Below, in pieces: positions 8,619 to 16,885 of a stretch of DNA of 41,617 bases. The translations under genes and the position numbers were made by a program. The stretch's first letter is position 1; each line of letters starts with the position of its first letter. This DNA comes from an uncultured Coriobacteriaceae bacterium (GTDB lineage Bacteria; Actinomycetota; Coriobacteriia; Coriobacteriales; Atopobiaceae). The notes under the pieces were generated by a model. It ran no database searches, had not been told where the DNA came from, and saw nothing but the letters and a program-made list of their open reading frames with translations. The DNA lies in the NCBI GenBank assembly GCA_902777325.1, contig CACYTH010000019.1:1-41617 (forward strand), read 5' to 3'.

Positions 8619-10031
8619 ATGGCCGTGCAAGGTGACAACAAGACGAGTCGCTCTGACTACGCATCCACAAAGCCGCAGGCAGACGGTGCGTGGGTGGCCT
8701 CCGTCGAGCCCGGAAGCCCGGCCGACGACGCAGGCATAGAGCCTGGCATGCGCATCTTGGCGGTCAATGGCGTCGAGCTTCGCGACATCATCGACTGGCG
8801 CTGGGAGGCCGATGGGGACGAGGCGGAGCTTGCCGTCTACGTTCCCGATGACGACGAGGTGTATGCGGCCACGCTCTACCGCGAGCCAGGCCAGGACTGG
8901 GGCATCGACTTCACCGACGTGCTGTTTGACGGCATTCGTACCTGCGTGAACGCCTGCCAGTTCTGCTTCATGGCCATGCTGCCCGAGGACGCGCGCGCAT
9001 CACTCATGCTCAGGGACGACGACTATCGCCTCTCCTTCCTGCAGGGAAACTTCGTCACGCTGACCAACGTCACGGACGAGGAGGTCGAGCGCATCATCGA
9101 GTGTCGGCTGGAGCCGATGAACGTCTCCCTGCATGCGATATCGCCCGACGTCAGGCGCTCGCTCATAGGGCGTCGCGCCCAGCGCGGCGTCGACGTGCTC
9201 GAGCGTCTGCTGGACGCCGGGATCGAGGTCCACGGGCAGATCGTGCTCTGCGCGGGCATCAACGACGGCGAGGAGCTGCGCCGCACGCTCGACTGGGTGG
9301 AGTCAAAGCCGAGCTTCACCTCGATGGCTCTCGTGCCCATGGGATACACCAAGTACTCCAAGAGGTTCTCGTCGTCGTTCTCCGAGGACAAGGAGGCCTC
9401 CCGAGCAGTCGTCGAGCTGATCGAGCCCTACCAGCGACGCGCGCGCGAGACGCTGGGCATCACGCGGTTCCAGCTTTCGGACGAGTTCTACATCGATGCC
9501 GAGCTTCCCGTGCCTCCCGCCGCAACCTACGACGGCTATCCTCAGTTCTACGACGGCATCGGGATGCTGCGGAGCTTTCTCGACGAGACGAGCGAGCTTT
9601 CCGTCACGCGCCTGGGCGAGCTCGAGGCCATCTCGGGAGCAGTCGCGTGTCGCAGGCTCATGGTCCGCATCCTGGGCGGCGAGGCAGCCCTTGGCGTGCT
9701 GAGGGACTTCTGCGATACGTGGACGCGCGTCTGCGGGCTTGAGGAGCCGCTGCTTGCACCCTTTGCCATCCGTAACGACTACTACGGCGGAGACGTCAAC
9801 GTGACGGGTCTCATCGTCTCCTGCGACCTCCTGGGACAGCTGCCCCAAGACCTGGGCGGAGAGGTCGTGGTGGTCCCCGACCTCATGTTCAACTTCGACA
9901 AGGTGACCTTGGACGGCGACACGCAGGAGCACGTTGTCGGCGAGCTCGAGCGACGTGGGGCCGAGGTCATCGTCTGCCAGACCACGCCCAATTGCATGGT
10001 GGATGCGCTGAGGGAGCGCTTTTGCCGCTAG
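8619..10031 (+). CDS. DUF512 protein: PDZ-like plus radical SAM-type cysteine motif
   Basis: 470-aa protein of unknown reaction. Residues 20-95 form a PDZ-like domain (VASVEPGSPADDAGIEPGMRI). CVNACQFCFM gives a CxxxCxxC triad at C109, C113 and C116, as expected for a [4Fe-4S] radical-SAM-type site. The C-terminal half is the DUF512 region (NDYYGGDVNVTGLIVSCDLL and neighbours). The family is usually found next to der, exactly as here (der is the next gene), which suggests a link to ribosome assembly or another GTPase-related task; that is inference. It starts 3 bases after the ispH stop. Confidence 0.9.
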   Translation: MAVQGDNKTSRSDYASTKPQADGAWVASVEPGSPADDAGIEPGMRILAVNGVELRDIIDWRWEADGDEAELAVYVPDDDEVYAATLYREPGQDWGIDFTDVLFDGIRTCVNACQFCFMAMLPEDARASLMLRDDDYRLSFLQGNFVTLTNVTDEEVERIIECRLEPMNVSLHAISPDVRRSLIGRRAQRGVDVLERLLDAGIEVHGQIVLCAGINDGEELRRTLDWVESKPSFTSMALVPMGYTKYSKRFSSSFSEDKEASRAVVELIEPYQRRARETLGITRFQLSDEFYIDAELPVPPAATYDGYPQFYDGIGMLRSFLDETSELSVTRLGELEAISGAVACRRLMVRILGGEAALGVLRDFCDTWTRVCGLEEPLLAPFAIRNDYYGGDVNVTGLIVSCDLLGQLPQDLGGEVVVVPDLMFNFDKVTLDGDTQEHVVGELERRGAEVIVCQTTPNCMVDALRERFCR

Positions 10032-10146
10032 CGGCTCGCGATTCCGTGCGGGCAATGTGGCTGCCGTGACGAGACTGCCATCATGTCACAAGCTTCAAAG
10101 CTGCAATGGTATGCTTCTATGGTTACGTTTATGCAGGAGGAGTACT

Positions 10147-11469
10147 ATGCCCAAACCCATCGTAGCGGTCGTCGGACGCCCCAATGTGGGCAAGTCCACG
10201 CTCGTCAATCGACTTGCCGAGAAGCGCGACGCCATCGTGCACGAGTCGCGCGGCGTCACCCGTGACCGCTCCTACCATACGACTGACTGGAACGGCCGCG
10301 AGTTCGTTCTCATCGACACCGGCGGAATCGAGTCGCTCAAGAGCAAGGACACCTTTGCCCCGCGCATCCGCGAGCAGGCGCTCGCCGCCTGTGACGAGGC
10401 AGATGTCATCATCTTTGTCGTCGACGGCACCGTCGGGGTGACCGACGAGGACGAGGAGGTTGCCCGCGTCGTGCGCAAGGCCGACAAGCCCGTCTTTCTG
10501 TGCGTGAACAAGCTCGACAACCCCGAGAAGGACCTCGAGACCTGGAGTTACTACTCGCTCGGCGTGGGCGAGCCGCGCGCCATCTCTGCGGGGCATGGCC
10601 ATGGGACGGGCGACCTTCTCGACGACGTCGTGGCCGCGCTGCCCGATCCCGTCGACGAGGAGGACGAGCCCGATGACGGCGCCCTTCCGGTGGCCATCAT
10701 CGGCAGGCCCAACGTGGGCAAGTCGTCACTGGTCAACCGCCTTTCAGGCAAGAAGCGCGCCATCGTGAGCGACGTTGCAGGCACCACCCGAGACGCCATC
10801 GACACGCTCGTGGAGTGGAACGGCCACACCATCCGCCTTGTCGACACAGCGGGCATGCGCAAGAAGACGCAGGTGCACGAGGACGTCGAGTACTACAGCC
10901 TCGTCCGCGGCCTCGAGGCCATGGATCGTGCCGAGGTGGCGCTGCTCGTGGTGGACTGCTCCGTGGGCCTCACCGAGCAGGACCAGAAGCTCGCCGGCAT
11001 GGCCATCGACCGCGGCTGCGCACTCGTGGTCGTGCTCAACAAGTGGGACCTCGTGACCGACGAGCAGCAGCGCACCGACATCCAGCAGTCCCTCGACAAG
11101 CGCATGACCTTTGCCACGTGGGCCCCGGCCATCACGACCTCTGCCCTGACCGGCCGCGCCATCGACCGCGTGCTTGCCACCACCATCCGCGCCGCAGAGT
11201 CCCATGAGCGCCAGATCAAGACCTCGCAGCTCAACGACTTCCTCTCCAACCTGCGCGAAAGCGGTCACACCGTGAGCTCTGGCAAGCGCCGTCTGCGCCT
11301 GCAGTACGCGACGCAGACGGGCACCCGTCCGCCGGTGTTCACCTTCTGGTGCAACGCACCCGACCTTGTCGACGACAACTATGAGCGCTACCTGGAGAAC
11401 CGCCTGCGCGAGACCTTCGATCTGGTGGGCACCCCCATTCGCCTCAAGTTCAGGAGGAAGGACGACTAG
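10147..11469 (+). CDS. der: Ribosome-associated GTPase Der (EngA)
   Basis: 440-aa protein with two tandem G domains, needed for 50S subunit assembly. Domain 1: GRPNVGKS (residues 10-17), DTGG near 58, NKLD near 120. Domain 2: GRPNVGKS near 185, DTAG near 235, NKWD near 298. The C-terminal KH-like domain (about 350-440) includes the family's FxxxxNxP-like segment FTFWCNAPDLV. The start is ATG at 10147 behind CAGGAGGAG; longer in-frame starts lie in the 115-base intergenic stretch and lack homology. That stretch may hold a promoter, but no convincing box pair is visible. Confidence 0.96.
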   Translation: MPKPIVAVVGRPNVGKSTLVNRLAEKRDAIVHESRGVTRDRSYHTTDWNGREFVLIDTGGIESLKSKDTFAPRIREQALAACDEADVIIFVVDGTVGVTDEDEEVARVVRKADKPVFLCVNKLDNPEKDLETWSYYSLGVGEPRAISAGHGHGTGDLLDDVVAALPDPVDEEDEPDDGALPVAIIGRPNVGKSSLVNRLSGKKRAIVSDVAGTTRDAIDTLVEWNGHTIRLVDTAGMRKKTQVHEDVEYYSLVRGLEAMDRAEVALLVVDCSVGLTEQDQKLAGMAIDRGCALVVVLNKWDLVTDEQQRTDIQQSLDKRMTFATWAPAITTSALTGRAIDRVLATTIRAAESHERQIKTSQLNDFLSNLRESGHTVSSGKRRLRLQYATQTGTRPPVFTFWCNAPDLVDDNYERYLENRLRETFDLVGTPIRLKFRRKDD

Positions 11470-11471
11470 TC

Positions 11472-12125
11472 ATGAGCATGGTGATGTTCACCATCCTTGC
11501 TATGATCGCATCATTTGCCATCTGCGGCATCCCCTTTGGGCTGCTGGTGGCAAAGGCCCATGGCGTCGACGTGCGCAAGGAGGGTTCGGGCAACATCGGT
11601 ATGACCAACGTGGCGCGAACCGTCGGAGGAGGGGCGGCTGCCCTGACCTTCGTCCTTGACGTCTTCAAGGGCACCTTCTGCGTGCTCGTCGCACGCCTGC
11701 TGGTGGCACACCTCTTCTGCGGAGGGGACTGGGCCCTGAGCGCACCTCAGCAACAGTTGGGCTGGATCGCGTCGTCGGTCTGGGCCGCCTGCGTGTTTGG
11801 CCACGTCTTCTCCCCGTATCTCGGCTTCCATGGCGGCAAGGGGATCTCCGTTGGCCTCGGTGCCGGACTTGGCTTGTGCTGGCCCGTTGCCGCGCTTGCG
11901 CTTACGGTGTTCCTCATCGTTGCCGTGCCCTCGCGCTACGTGTCGCTTGGGTCCATCTGCGCCGCCATCGCACTTCCGACCTGGGCCTACGTGTTTGACT
12001 TCACGCCTGCGGCCATGGTCCCAACCATCATCGTGGCGGCGTTGGTCATCTGGTGCCACAGGGCAAACATCGAGCGTCTGCGCACGGGCACGGAGAACAA
12101 GTTCACCCTTCACAAGCGCGGGTAG
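11472..12125 (+). CDS. plsY: Acyl-phosphate:glycerol-3-phosphate acyltransferase
   Basis: 217-aa polytopic membrane enzyme that transfers the acyl group from acyl-phosphate to glycerol-3-phosphate, the step before PlsC. Family blocks are clear: GSGNIGMTNVART near 38-50, FHGGKGISVGLG near 117-128 and HRANIERLRTGTE near 197-209. There are about five hydrophobic segments. It starts 2 bases after der and is followed by a terminator, so it ends the operon. Having plsC and plsY in one transcription unit links phosphatidic acid synthesis to the housekeeping genes upstream. Confidence 0.94.
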   Translation: MSMVMFTILAMIASFAICGIPFGLLVAKAHGVDVRKEGSGNIGMTNVARTVGGGAAALTFVLDVFKGTFCVLVARLLVAHLFCGGDWALSAPQQQLGWIASSVWAACVFGHVFSPYLGFHGGKGISVGLGAGLGLCWPVAALALTVFLIVAVPSRYVSLGSICAAIALPTWAYVFDFTPAAMVPTIIVAALVIWCHRANIERLRTGTENKFTLHKRG

Positions 12126-12175
12126 GGGGCGTTGCCACGTCCTTGCCAGCTTGGAAAGACTTGATGTAGGCTGAT

Positions 12176-12214
12176 GCCTGCGCCCTTCAAACGGGGGCGC
12201 AGGCGTTATCCTTT
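12176..12214 (+). terminator. Terminator after plsY
   Basis: Perfect 10-bp GC-rich stem (12176-12185 with 12195-12204) with a 9-base loop, followed by a moderately T-rich tail (GTTATCCTTT). It closes the scpA-plsY transcription unit before rpe. Confidence 0.7.
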
Positions 12215-12250
12215 AAGGCGTTTTGCTCCACAAACGAATAGGGGACCCAT

Positions 12251-12928
12251 ATGCTCCAAGACGTGCTCATCGCACCCTCGATACTCGCTGCAGACCAGCT
12301 TGACCTGCGCCGGGAGATCGAATCGATAGCTACGGCAGACTACGTACACTTCGATGTCATGGATGGCGCGTTTGTCCCCAACCTGACGTTTGGCCCGGGC
12401 CTGCTTGCCCAGATAAAGGAGGCCACGGAGCTTCCCGTAGACGCTCATCTTATGATCAACGACCCCGATCGTCGCGTGCAGACCTACCTTGACGCCGGTG
12501 CCGACATCGTGTGCTTCCACTACGAGGCACAGATCCATGCCTTGCGTACCATCTCTCTCATCAAGGAGCATGGCGCGATGGCAGGCGTCGCCATCAACCC
12601 CGGCACGCCCGTATCCGTGCTCGACTGCCTGATCGACGACCTCGACCTCGTGCTCATCATGTCGGTCAACCCGGGCTTCGGCGGCCAGGCCTTCATCCAG
12701 AGCACCTATCGCAAGCTGCGCCAGCTGCGCCGCATGTGCGCAGAGCATGGCGTGGGCCCGCTTGTGGAGGTCGACGGCGGCATCTCTGCCACCAATGCCG
12801 AGGCCGTGGTGAGCGCGGGCGCCAACATGCTTGTCGCCGGCAGCTCCGTCTTCAAGGCGGCTGACCGCGCAGCGGCAATCGCCGACATCCGCAGAGCTGG
12901 CAACCGGGGCTTCGGGGGGCGTTGCTAG
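12251..12928 (+). CDS. rpe: Ribulose-phosphate 3-epimerase
   Basis: 225-aa TIM-barrel enzyme interconverting ribulose-5-phosphate and xylulose-5-phosphate in the pentose phosphate pathway. Metal and catalytic motifs are present: HFDVMDGAFVPN (about 34-45, His and Asp ligands), DAHLMI (about 65-70), MSVNPGFGGQ (about 139-148, phosphate loop) and EVDGGI (about 176-181, catalytic Asp). The ATG at 12251 follows AGGGGAC. It abuts the cysteine desulfurase gene with no gap. Confidence 0.95.
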   Translation: MLQDVLIAPSILAADQLDLRREIESIATADYVHFDVMDGAFVPNLTFGPGLLAQIKEATELPVDAHLMINDPDRRVQTYLDAGADIVCFHYEAQIHALRTISLIKEHGAMAGVAINPGTPVSVLDCLIDDLDLVLIMSVNPGFGGQAFIQSTYRKLRQLRRMCAEHGVGPLVEVDGGISATNAEAVVSAGANMLVAGSSVFKAADRAAAIADIRRAGNRGFGGRC

Positions 12929-14101
12929 ATGCCTGATCGCTTCGTGTACCTGGACTACGCCGCCTCCGCGCCGCTATCCGACGCCGCGCGCCAGGCGCAA
13001 CTGGCCTATGAGAAGGCCCCCTTCACCGGGGCAAACCCCAACTCGCTCCACACGACGGGCAGGCAGGCGGCAAGGGCCCTCGACGCAGCCCGTGCCGACA
13101 TTGCCCGTTGCCTTGGGGGACGCTTCCGCCCGCAGGAGGTCGTCTTCACCTCTGGTGGAACCGAGTCAAACAATCTGGCGCTTCTCGGCCTTGCAGAGGG
13201 CATGCGCGACCGCGACCGCAAGCGCACCAAGGTGGTGCTCTCCGCCATCGAGCATGACTCCGTGCTCGACGTGGCCCCCGTGCTGCGCGCCAGGGGGTTT
13301 GACGTCGAGCTTGCGCTGCCCAACCGCCAGGGCATAGTGCAACCGCAGACGATCGCCGAGCTCGTGGACAGGCAGACGGCGCTCGTATCCCTCATGAGCG
13401 CAAACAACGAGACAGGCGTCATCCAGCCCATCGGCGAGGTGGCACGCGTGGCACATGATGCAGGCGCCCTTATGCATACCGATGCCGTGCAGGCCTTCGG
13501 ACGCATTCCGCTCGAGCTTTACGACGTGGATGCCGTGAGCATCGCCGCTCATAAGATCGGTGGGCCCGTAGGCGTGGGCGTCCTCGCGTGTCGCCAGCGC
13601 GTGCGCATCCGCCCACAGAGCTTTGGCGGAGGCCAGGAGAGCGGACGACGCGCCGGCACGCAGGACGTCTGCGGGGCCCTGGCCTTTGCGGCGGCGGCAC
13701 GCGACTGCTGCGACCACCTTGACGAACGCCGCAGGCTGACCGCGGAGCTCGCCTTAGGCCTGCGCGATGCGCTGCTGCATGATGGCGTGGCGCTGGCCTC
13801 CGTCAGCTACGACGAGCTGCCCGCAGAAGCACGCCTTGCCGGCATCGTCTCAATCCTTGTGCCCGGAGTCGACTCCGAGACGCTCGTGCTCGAGTGCGAC
13901 CAGGCGGGCTTCGAGGTGTCGGCGGCAAGCGCCTGCTCCAGCGGCTCTCTCGAGGCAAGCCACGTGCTGCTTGCCATGGGCGTTCCCCGCGACCAAGCCC
14001 TTTGCAGCCTACGCATCTCCTTTGACCATACCGTCTCCGCAGATGACCTGCAGAGACTTGCCCACACCCTAACCGACATCGCCGCGCGCCGGCGCCGCTA
14101 G
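12929..14101 (+). CDS. Cysteine desulfurase (NifS/IscS family)
   Basis: 390-aa PLP enzyme that removes sulfur from cysteine for Fe-S clusters or tRNA thiolation. The PLP lysine lies in AAHKIGGPVG (K209), the ring-stacking histidine in SAIEHDSV (H109), and TDAVQAFG near 184 contributes the cofactor Asp. The catalytic cysteine is in the loop SAASACSSGS (C336), which is full-length as in the NifS/IscS class rather than the SufS class. It begins immediately at the rpe stop. No iscU or thiI lies nearby, so the sulfur acceptor is unknown. Confidence 0.92.
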   Translation: MPDRFVYLDYAASAPLSDAARQAQLAYEKAPFTGANPNSLHTTGRQAARALDAARADIARCLGGRFRPQEVVFTSGGTESNNLALLGLAEGMRDRDRKRTKVVLSAIEHDSVLDVAPVLRARGFDVELALPNRQGIVQPQTIAELVDRQTALVSLMSANNETGVIQPIGEVARVAHDAGALMHTDAVQAFGRIPLELYDVDAVSIAAHKIGGPVGVGVLACRQRVRIRPQSFGGGQESGRRAGTQDVCGALAFAAAARDCCDHLDERRRLTAELALGLRDALLHDGVALASVSYDELPAEARLAGIVSILVPGVDSETLVLECDQAGFEVSAASACSSGSLEASHVLLAMGVPRDQALCSLRISFDHTVSADDLQRLAHTLTDIAARRRR

Positions 14102-14119
14102 CCCAGAGAGGACTCAACC

Positions 14120-14845
14120 ATGCAAGAATCACAGGCCCTGCTTAGGCTGCAAGACATCGACATCGAGCTCATGCGTCTCAACGGCCAGCTCAAGGCCATG
14201 CCGCAACAGAAGAAACTCGCCGCCATCATCGCGGCAAAGAAGAACCTCGCTGGCAAGCTCAAGGCAATCGTCGGCCAGCGCAAGGACGCCGAGATCGACC
14301 TCGAGGACAACGAGGCCGCACACGAGAAGACGGTCAACCGCATCAACGAGGTGCAGGCCGAGGCGGTCGAGCGTGGGCAGGACTTCCGCGGCATACGTGA
14401 CCTCGAAGCCCATCTCACGGCGCTTGCCAAGCAGCTCGAAAAGATCGAGTTCAAGCACATCGAACTCGAGTCCAACCTCGAGAAGCTCATGAAGGCGGAG
14501 CAGAACGCCCGCGGCCTGGACGCCAAGCTCGATGCCGAGCAGGCGGCGCAGAAGGAGTCCTTCGACCAGGCGTCCTCCAACATCATGGCCAGCGTCAGGC
14601 AGCTTGCCGTGGAGCGAAAGGCCGTCCTCGCCGACATCTCGGACGAGGTCGCCGAGGCATACGCCAAGGCCGCAAAGCGCTTTGGCGGTCTCGCCGTCGA
14701 GCGCCTTCGCGGAAACATGCCCACCACCTGCCGCGTTAAGCTGCAGCAGGGCATCTTTGGCGAGCTCATGCGTGGACCCATCATCACCGAGTGCCCGTAC
14801 TGCCACCGCATGCTCGTGACGGAGGGAGCGCTGGCCGATGAGTAA
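14120..14845 (+). CDS. Coiled-coil protein with C-terminal zinc-ribbon-like end (CT398 type)
   Basis: 241-aa protein, almost entirely long charged coiled coil (residues 5-190), ending in a zinc-ribbon-like region. In the family two C-x2-C knuckles bind zinc. Here the second, CPYC (C225, C228), is intact but the first is reduced to a single cysteine (TTC, C204), so zinc binding may be altered or use another ligand. The function of the family is not well established. An RBS (AGAGAGGA) precedes the ATG, and the stop overlaps the coaBC start by 8 bases. Confidence 0.8.
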   Translation: MQESQALLRLQDIDIELMRLNGQLKAMPQQKKLAAIIAAKKNLAGKLKAIVGQRKDAEIDLEDNEAAHEKTVNRINEVQAEAVERGQDFRGIRDLEAHLTALAKQLEKIEFKHIELESNLEKLMKAEQNARGLDAKLDAEQAAQKESFDQASSNIMASVRQLAVERKAVLADISDEVAEAYAKAAKRFGGLAVERLRGNMPTTCRVKLQQGIFGELMRGPIITECPYCHRMLVTEGALADE

Positions 14846-16037
14846 CGTCGCCCTGATGGTCACGGGCGGCATTGCCGCCTACAAGGCGTGTGAGGTGCTG
14901 CGGGGCTTGCAGAAGGCGGGGCACGAGGTCCACGTCTCCATGACCGCGGATGCCGAGCGCTTTGTGGGCACAGCCACCTTTGAGGCACTCACCAAGCATC
15001 CCGTTCTGACCGACCTCTATGGCCAACCTGGCGACCCCATCCCTCACATCACGCTCTCCGAATGGGCGGATGTTGCGCTCGTATGCCCGGCCACGGCCAA
15101 CGTTATGGCCAAGATGGCGGCTGGCATCGCCGACGACGCGCTCACCACCACGCTGCTTGCCTGCTCGTGCCCGGTTTTGGTGGCGCCCGCCATGAACGTG
15201 CGCATGTGGCGCAACCCGGCCACGCAAAAGAACGTCGAGACACTCCGCTCGCGCGGGATCAATCTGATCATGCCCACCACTGGCGAACTCGCCTGCGGCG
15301 ACGTGGGAGAGGGCAAGCTCGAGAGCGTGGAGGGCATCGTTGCCGCCACGCTCGACGTCCTCTCCGCAGGTAGCGCCCCACAGGACCTTGCCGGCAAGAC
15401 GGTGCTCATCAACGCCGGGCCCACGCGCGAGGCCATCGACCCCGTGCGCTTCATCGCCAACGCCTCCACGGGCAAGATGGGCTACAGCATCGCGGCTGAG
15501 GCCCTGCGCCGCGGAGCCACGGTGCGCCTTGTGAGCGGTCCCGTATCGCTCGAGGAGCCTGCAGGTGCCGAGGTCACACACGTCACCTCGGCTGCCGAGA
15601 TGCTCGAGGCCTGCCTTGCCGCCTTTGACGGTGCGGATGCCGCCATCTGCACGGCCGCCGTCGCCGACTACACGCCCAAGAAGTCTGCCGACCACAAGCT
15701 CAAGAAGACGGTAGAGCGCGTTGACGTGATCGAGCTCGTCGAGACCGCCGACATCCTTGCGGCACTCTCCTCCAAGAAGGGCGAGCGCGTGGTGGTGGGC
15801 TTTGCCGCCGAGACCAACGACGTGATCCCGTATGCCCAGGCCAAGCTGGCTCGCAAGGGCTGCGACCTCATCGTGGCAAACGACGTCTCGCGCAGCGACT
15901 CCACCTTTGGCTCTGACACCAGCAGGATCGCCTTCGTGTCCGCCGGTGGGGTCGAGGAGCTTGACACGCTTCCCAAGTCGCAGGTGGCAGAGAAGGTCAT
16001 CGACCGTCTGGTTGCCCTGCTGGAGGCGCACGCGTGA
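14838..16037 (+). CDS. coaBC: Bifunctional phosphopantothenoylcysteine decarboxylase/synthetase
   Basis: 399-aa coenzyme A biosynthesis enzyme. The N-terminal CoaC half (1-185) is the FMN decarboxylase: GGIAAYK near 10, the catalytic-His context PHITLSEW near 72, PAMN near 116 and the cysteine-containing ELACGDVGEGK loop near 152-162. The C-terminal CoaB half ligates cysteine to phosphopantothenate using CTP: INAGPTREAIDPVR near 193-206, ASTGKMG near 211, AAVADY near 273 and KLKK near 285. Both halves look complete. The ATG lies inside the end of the preceding gene. Confidence 0.95.
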   Translation: MSNVALMVTGGIAAYKACEVLRGLQKAGHEVHVSMTADAERFVGTATFEALTKHPVLTDLYGQPGDPIPHITLSEWADVALVCPATANVMAKMAAGIADDALTTTLLACSCPVLVAPAMNVRMWRNPATQKNVETLRSRGINLIMPTTGELACGDVGEGKLESVEGIVAATLDVLSAGSAPQDLAGKTVLINAGPTREAIDPVRFIANASTGKMGYSIAAEALRRGATVRLVSGPVSLEEPAGAEVTHVTSAAEMLEACLAAFDGADAAICTAAVADYTPKKSADHKLKKTVERVDVIELVETADILAALSSKKGERVVVGFAAETNDVIPYAQAKLARKGCDLIVANDVSRSDSTFGSDTSRIAFVSAGGVEELDTLPKSQVAEKVIDRLVALLEAHA

Positions 16038-16885
16038 GCGGCCGGTTGGCCCTCGGTTGCCACCTGTCGACGACGGGCGGCTATGCTGAGATGGGACGCC
16101 GCGCGCTTGGGATAGGTGCGAGCACCTTCGCCTTCTTCACCCGCAACCCGCGCGGGGGCAACGCAAAGCCACTCGACGAGCGGGACGTTGCCGAACTGCG
16201 TCAGCTGATGGCCGACAACGACTTTGGCAAGCTGGTCGCCCACGCGCCATACACCATGAACCTCTGCTCGGCGAAGCTGGAGACCATCGACTTTGCCCGC
16301 CGCGCGATGGCAGGCGACCTCGAGCGCATGGAGAGCCTGCCCGGCAACTACTACAACTTCCATCCAGGGAGCCACGTCAAGCAGGGGACGGACCGCGGCA
16401 TCGAGCTCATCTGCGAAGGCCTGAACGAGGTTCTCGTGCCCGGGCAGGGCACCATCGTCCTGCTCGAGACCATGGCCGGCAAGGGCAGCGAGGTTGGCCA
16501 GACCTTCGAGGAGCTCGCACGCATCATCGACGGCACCACGCACGACGAGCTTCTGGGCGTCTGTCTCGACACCTGCCACGTGAGCGACGCCGGCTATGAC
16601 ATCGTCTCCGACCTCGAGGGCGTCCTCGACGAGTTCGACCGCGTCATCGGTCTCGACCGACTGCGGGCGTTGCACCTCAATGACTCCAAGAACCCCCGTG
16701 GCTCTCACAAGGACCGCCACGAGAAGATCGGGCAAGGCACGCTGGGCGTCGACTGCTTTGCCTCCATCGTGAGGCACCCACTTCTGCGCACGCTGCCTAT
16801 GGTGCTCGAGACGCCCAACGAGCTTGATGGCTATGCACAAGAGATTGCCCTGCTCAGAGGCCTGGCAGGGGAGGACAGGGACTAA
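16034..16885 (+). CDS. nfo: Endonuclease IV (AP endonuclease)
   Basis: 283-aa TIM-barrel DNA repair enzyme that cuts 5' of abasic sites with three zinc ions. The ligand-bearing blocks are in order: HAPYTMNL, YNFHPGSH, LLETMAGKG, CLDTCHVSDAGYD, LHLNDSKNPRGS with the following DRHEKIGQG, and LETP. The start is GTG at 16034, overlapping the coaBC stop (GTGA). Its own stop overlaps the next start (TAATG), so the three genes are translationally linked. Confidence 0.94.
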   Translation: MSGRLALGCHLSTTGGYAEMGRRALGIGASTFAFFTRNPRGGNAKPLDERDVAELRQLMADNDFGKLVAHAPYTMNLCSAKLETIDFARRAMAGDLERMESLPGNYYNFHPGSHVKQGTDRGIELICEGLNEVLVPGQGTIVLLETMAGKGSEVGQTFEELARIIDGTTHDELLGVCLDTCHVSDAGYDIVSDLEGVLDEFDRVIGLDRLRALHLNDSKNPRGSHKDRHEKIGQGTLGVDCFASIVRHPLLRTLPMVLETPNELDGYAQEIALLRGLAGEDRD

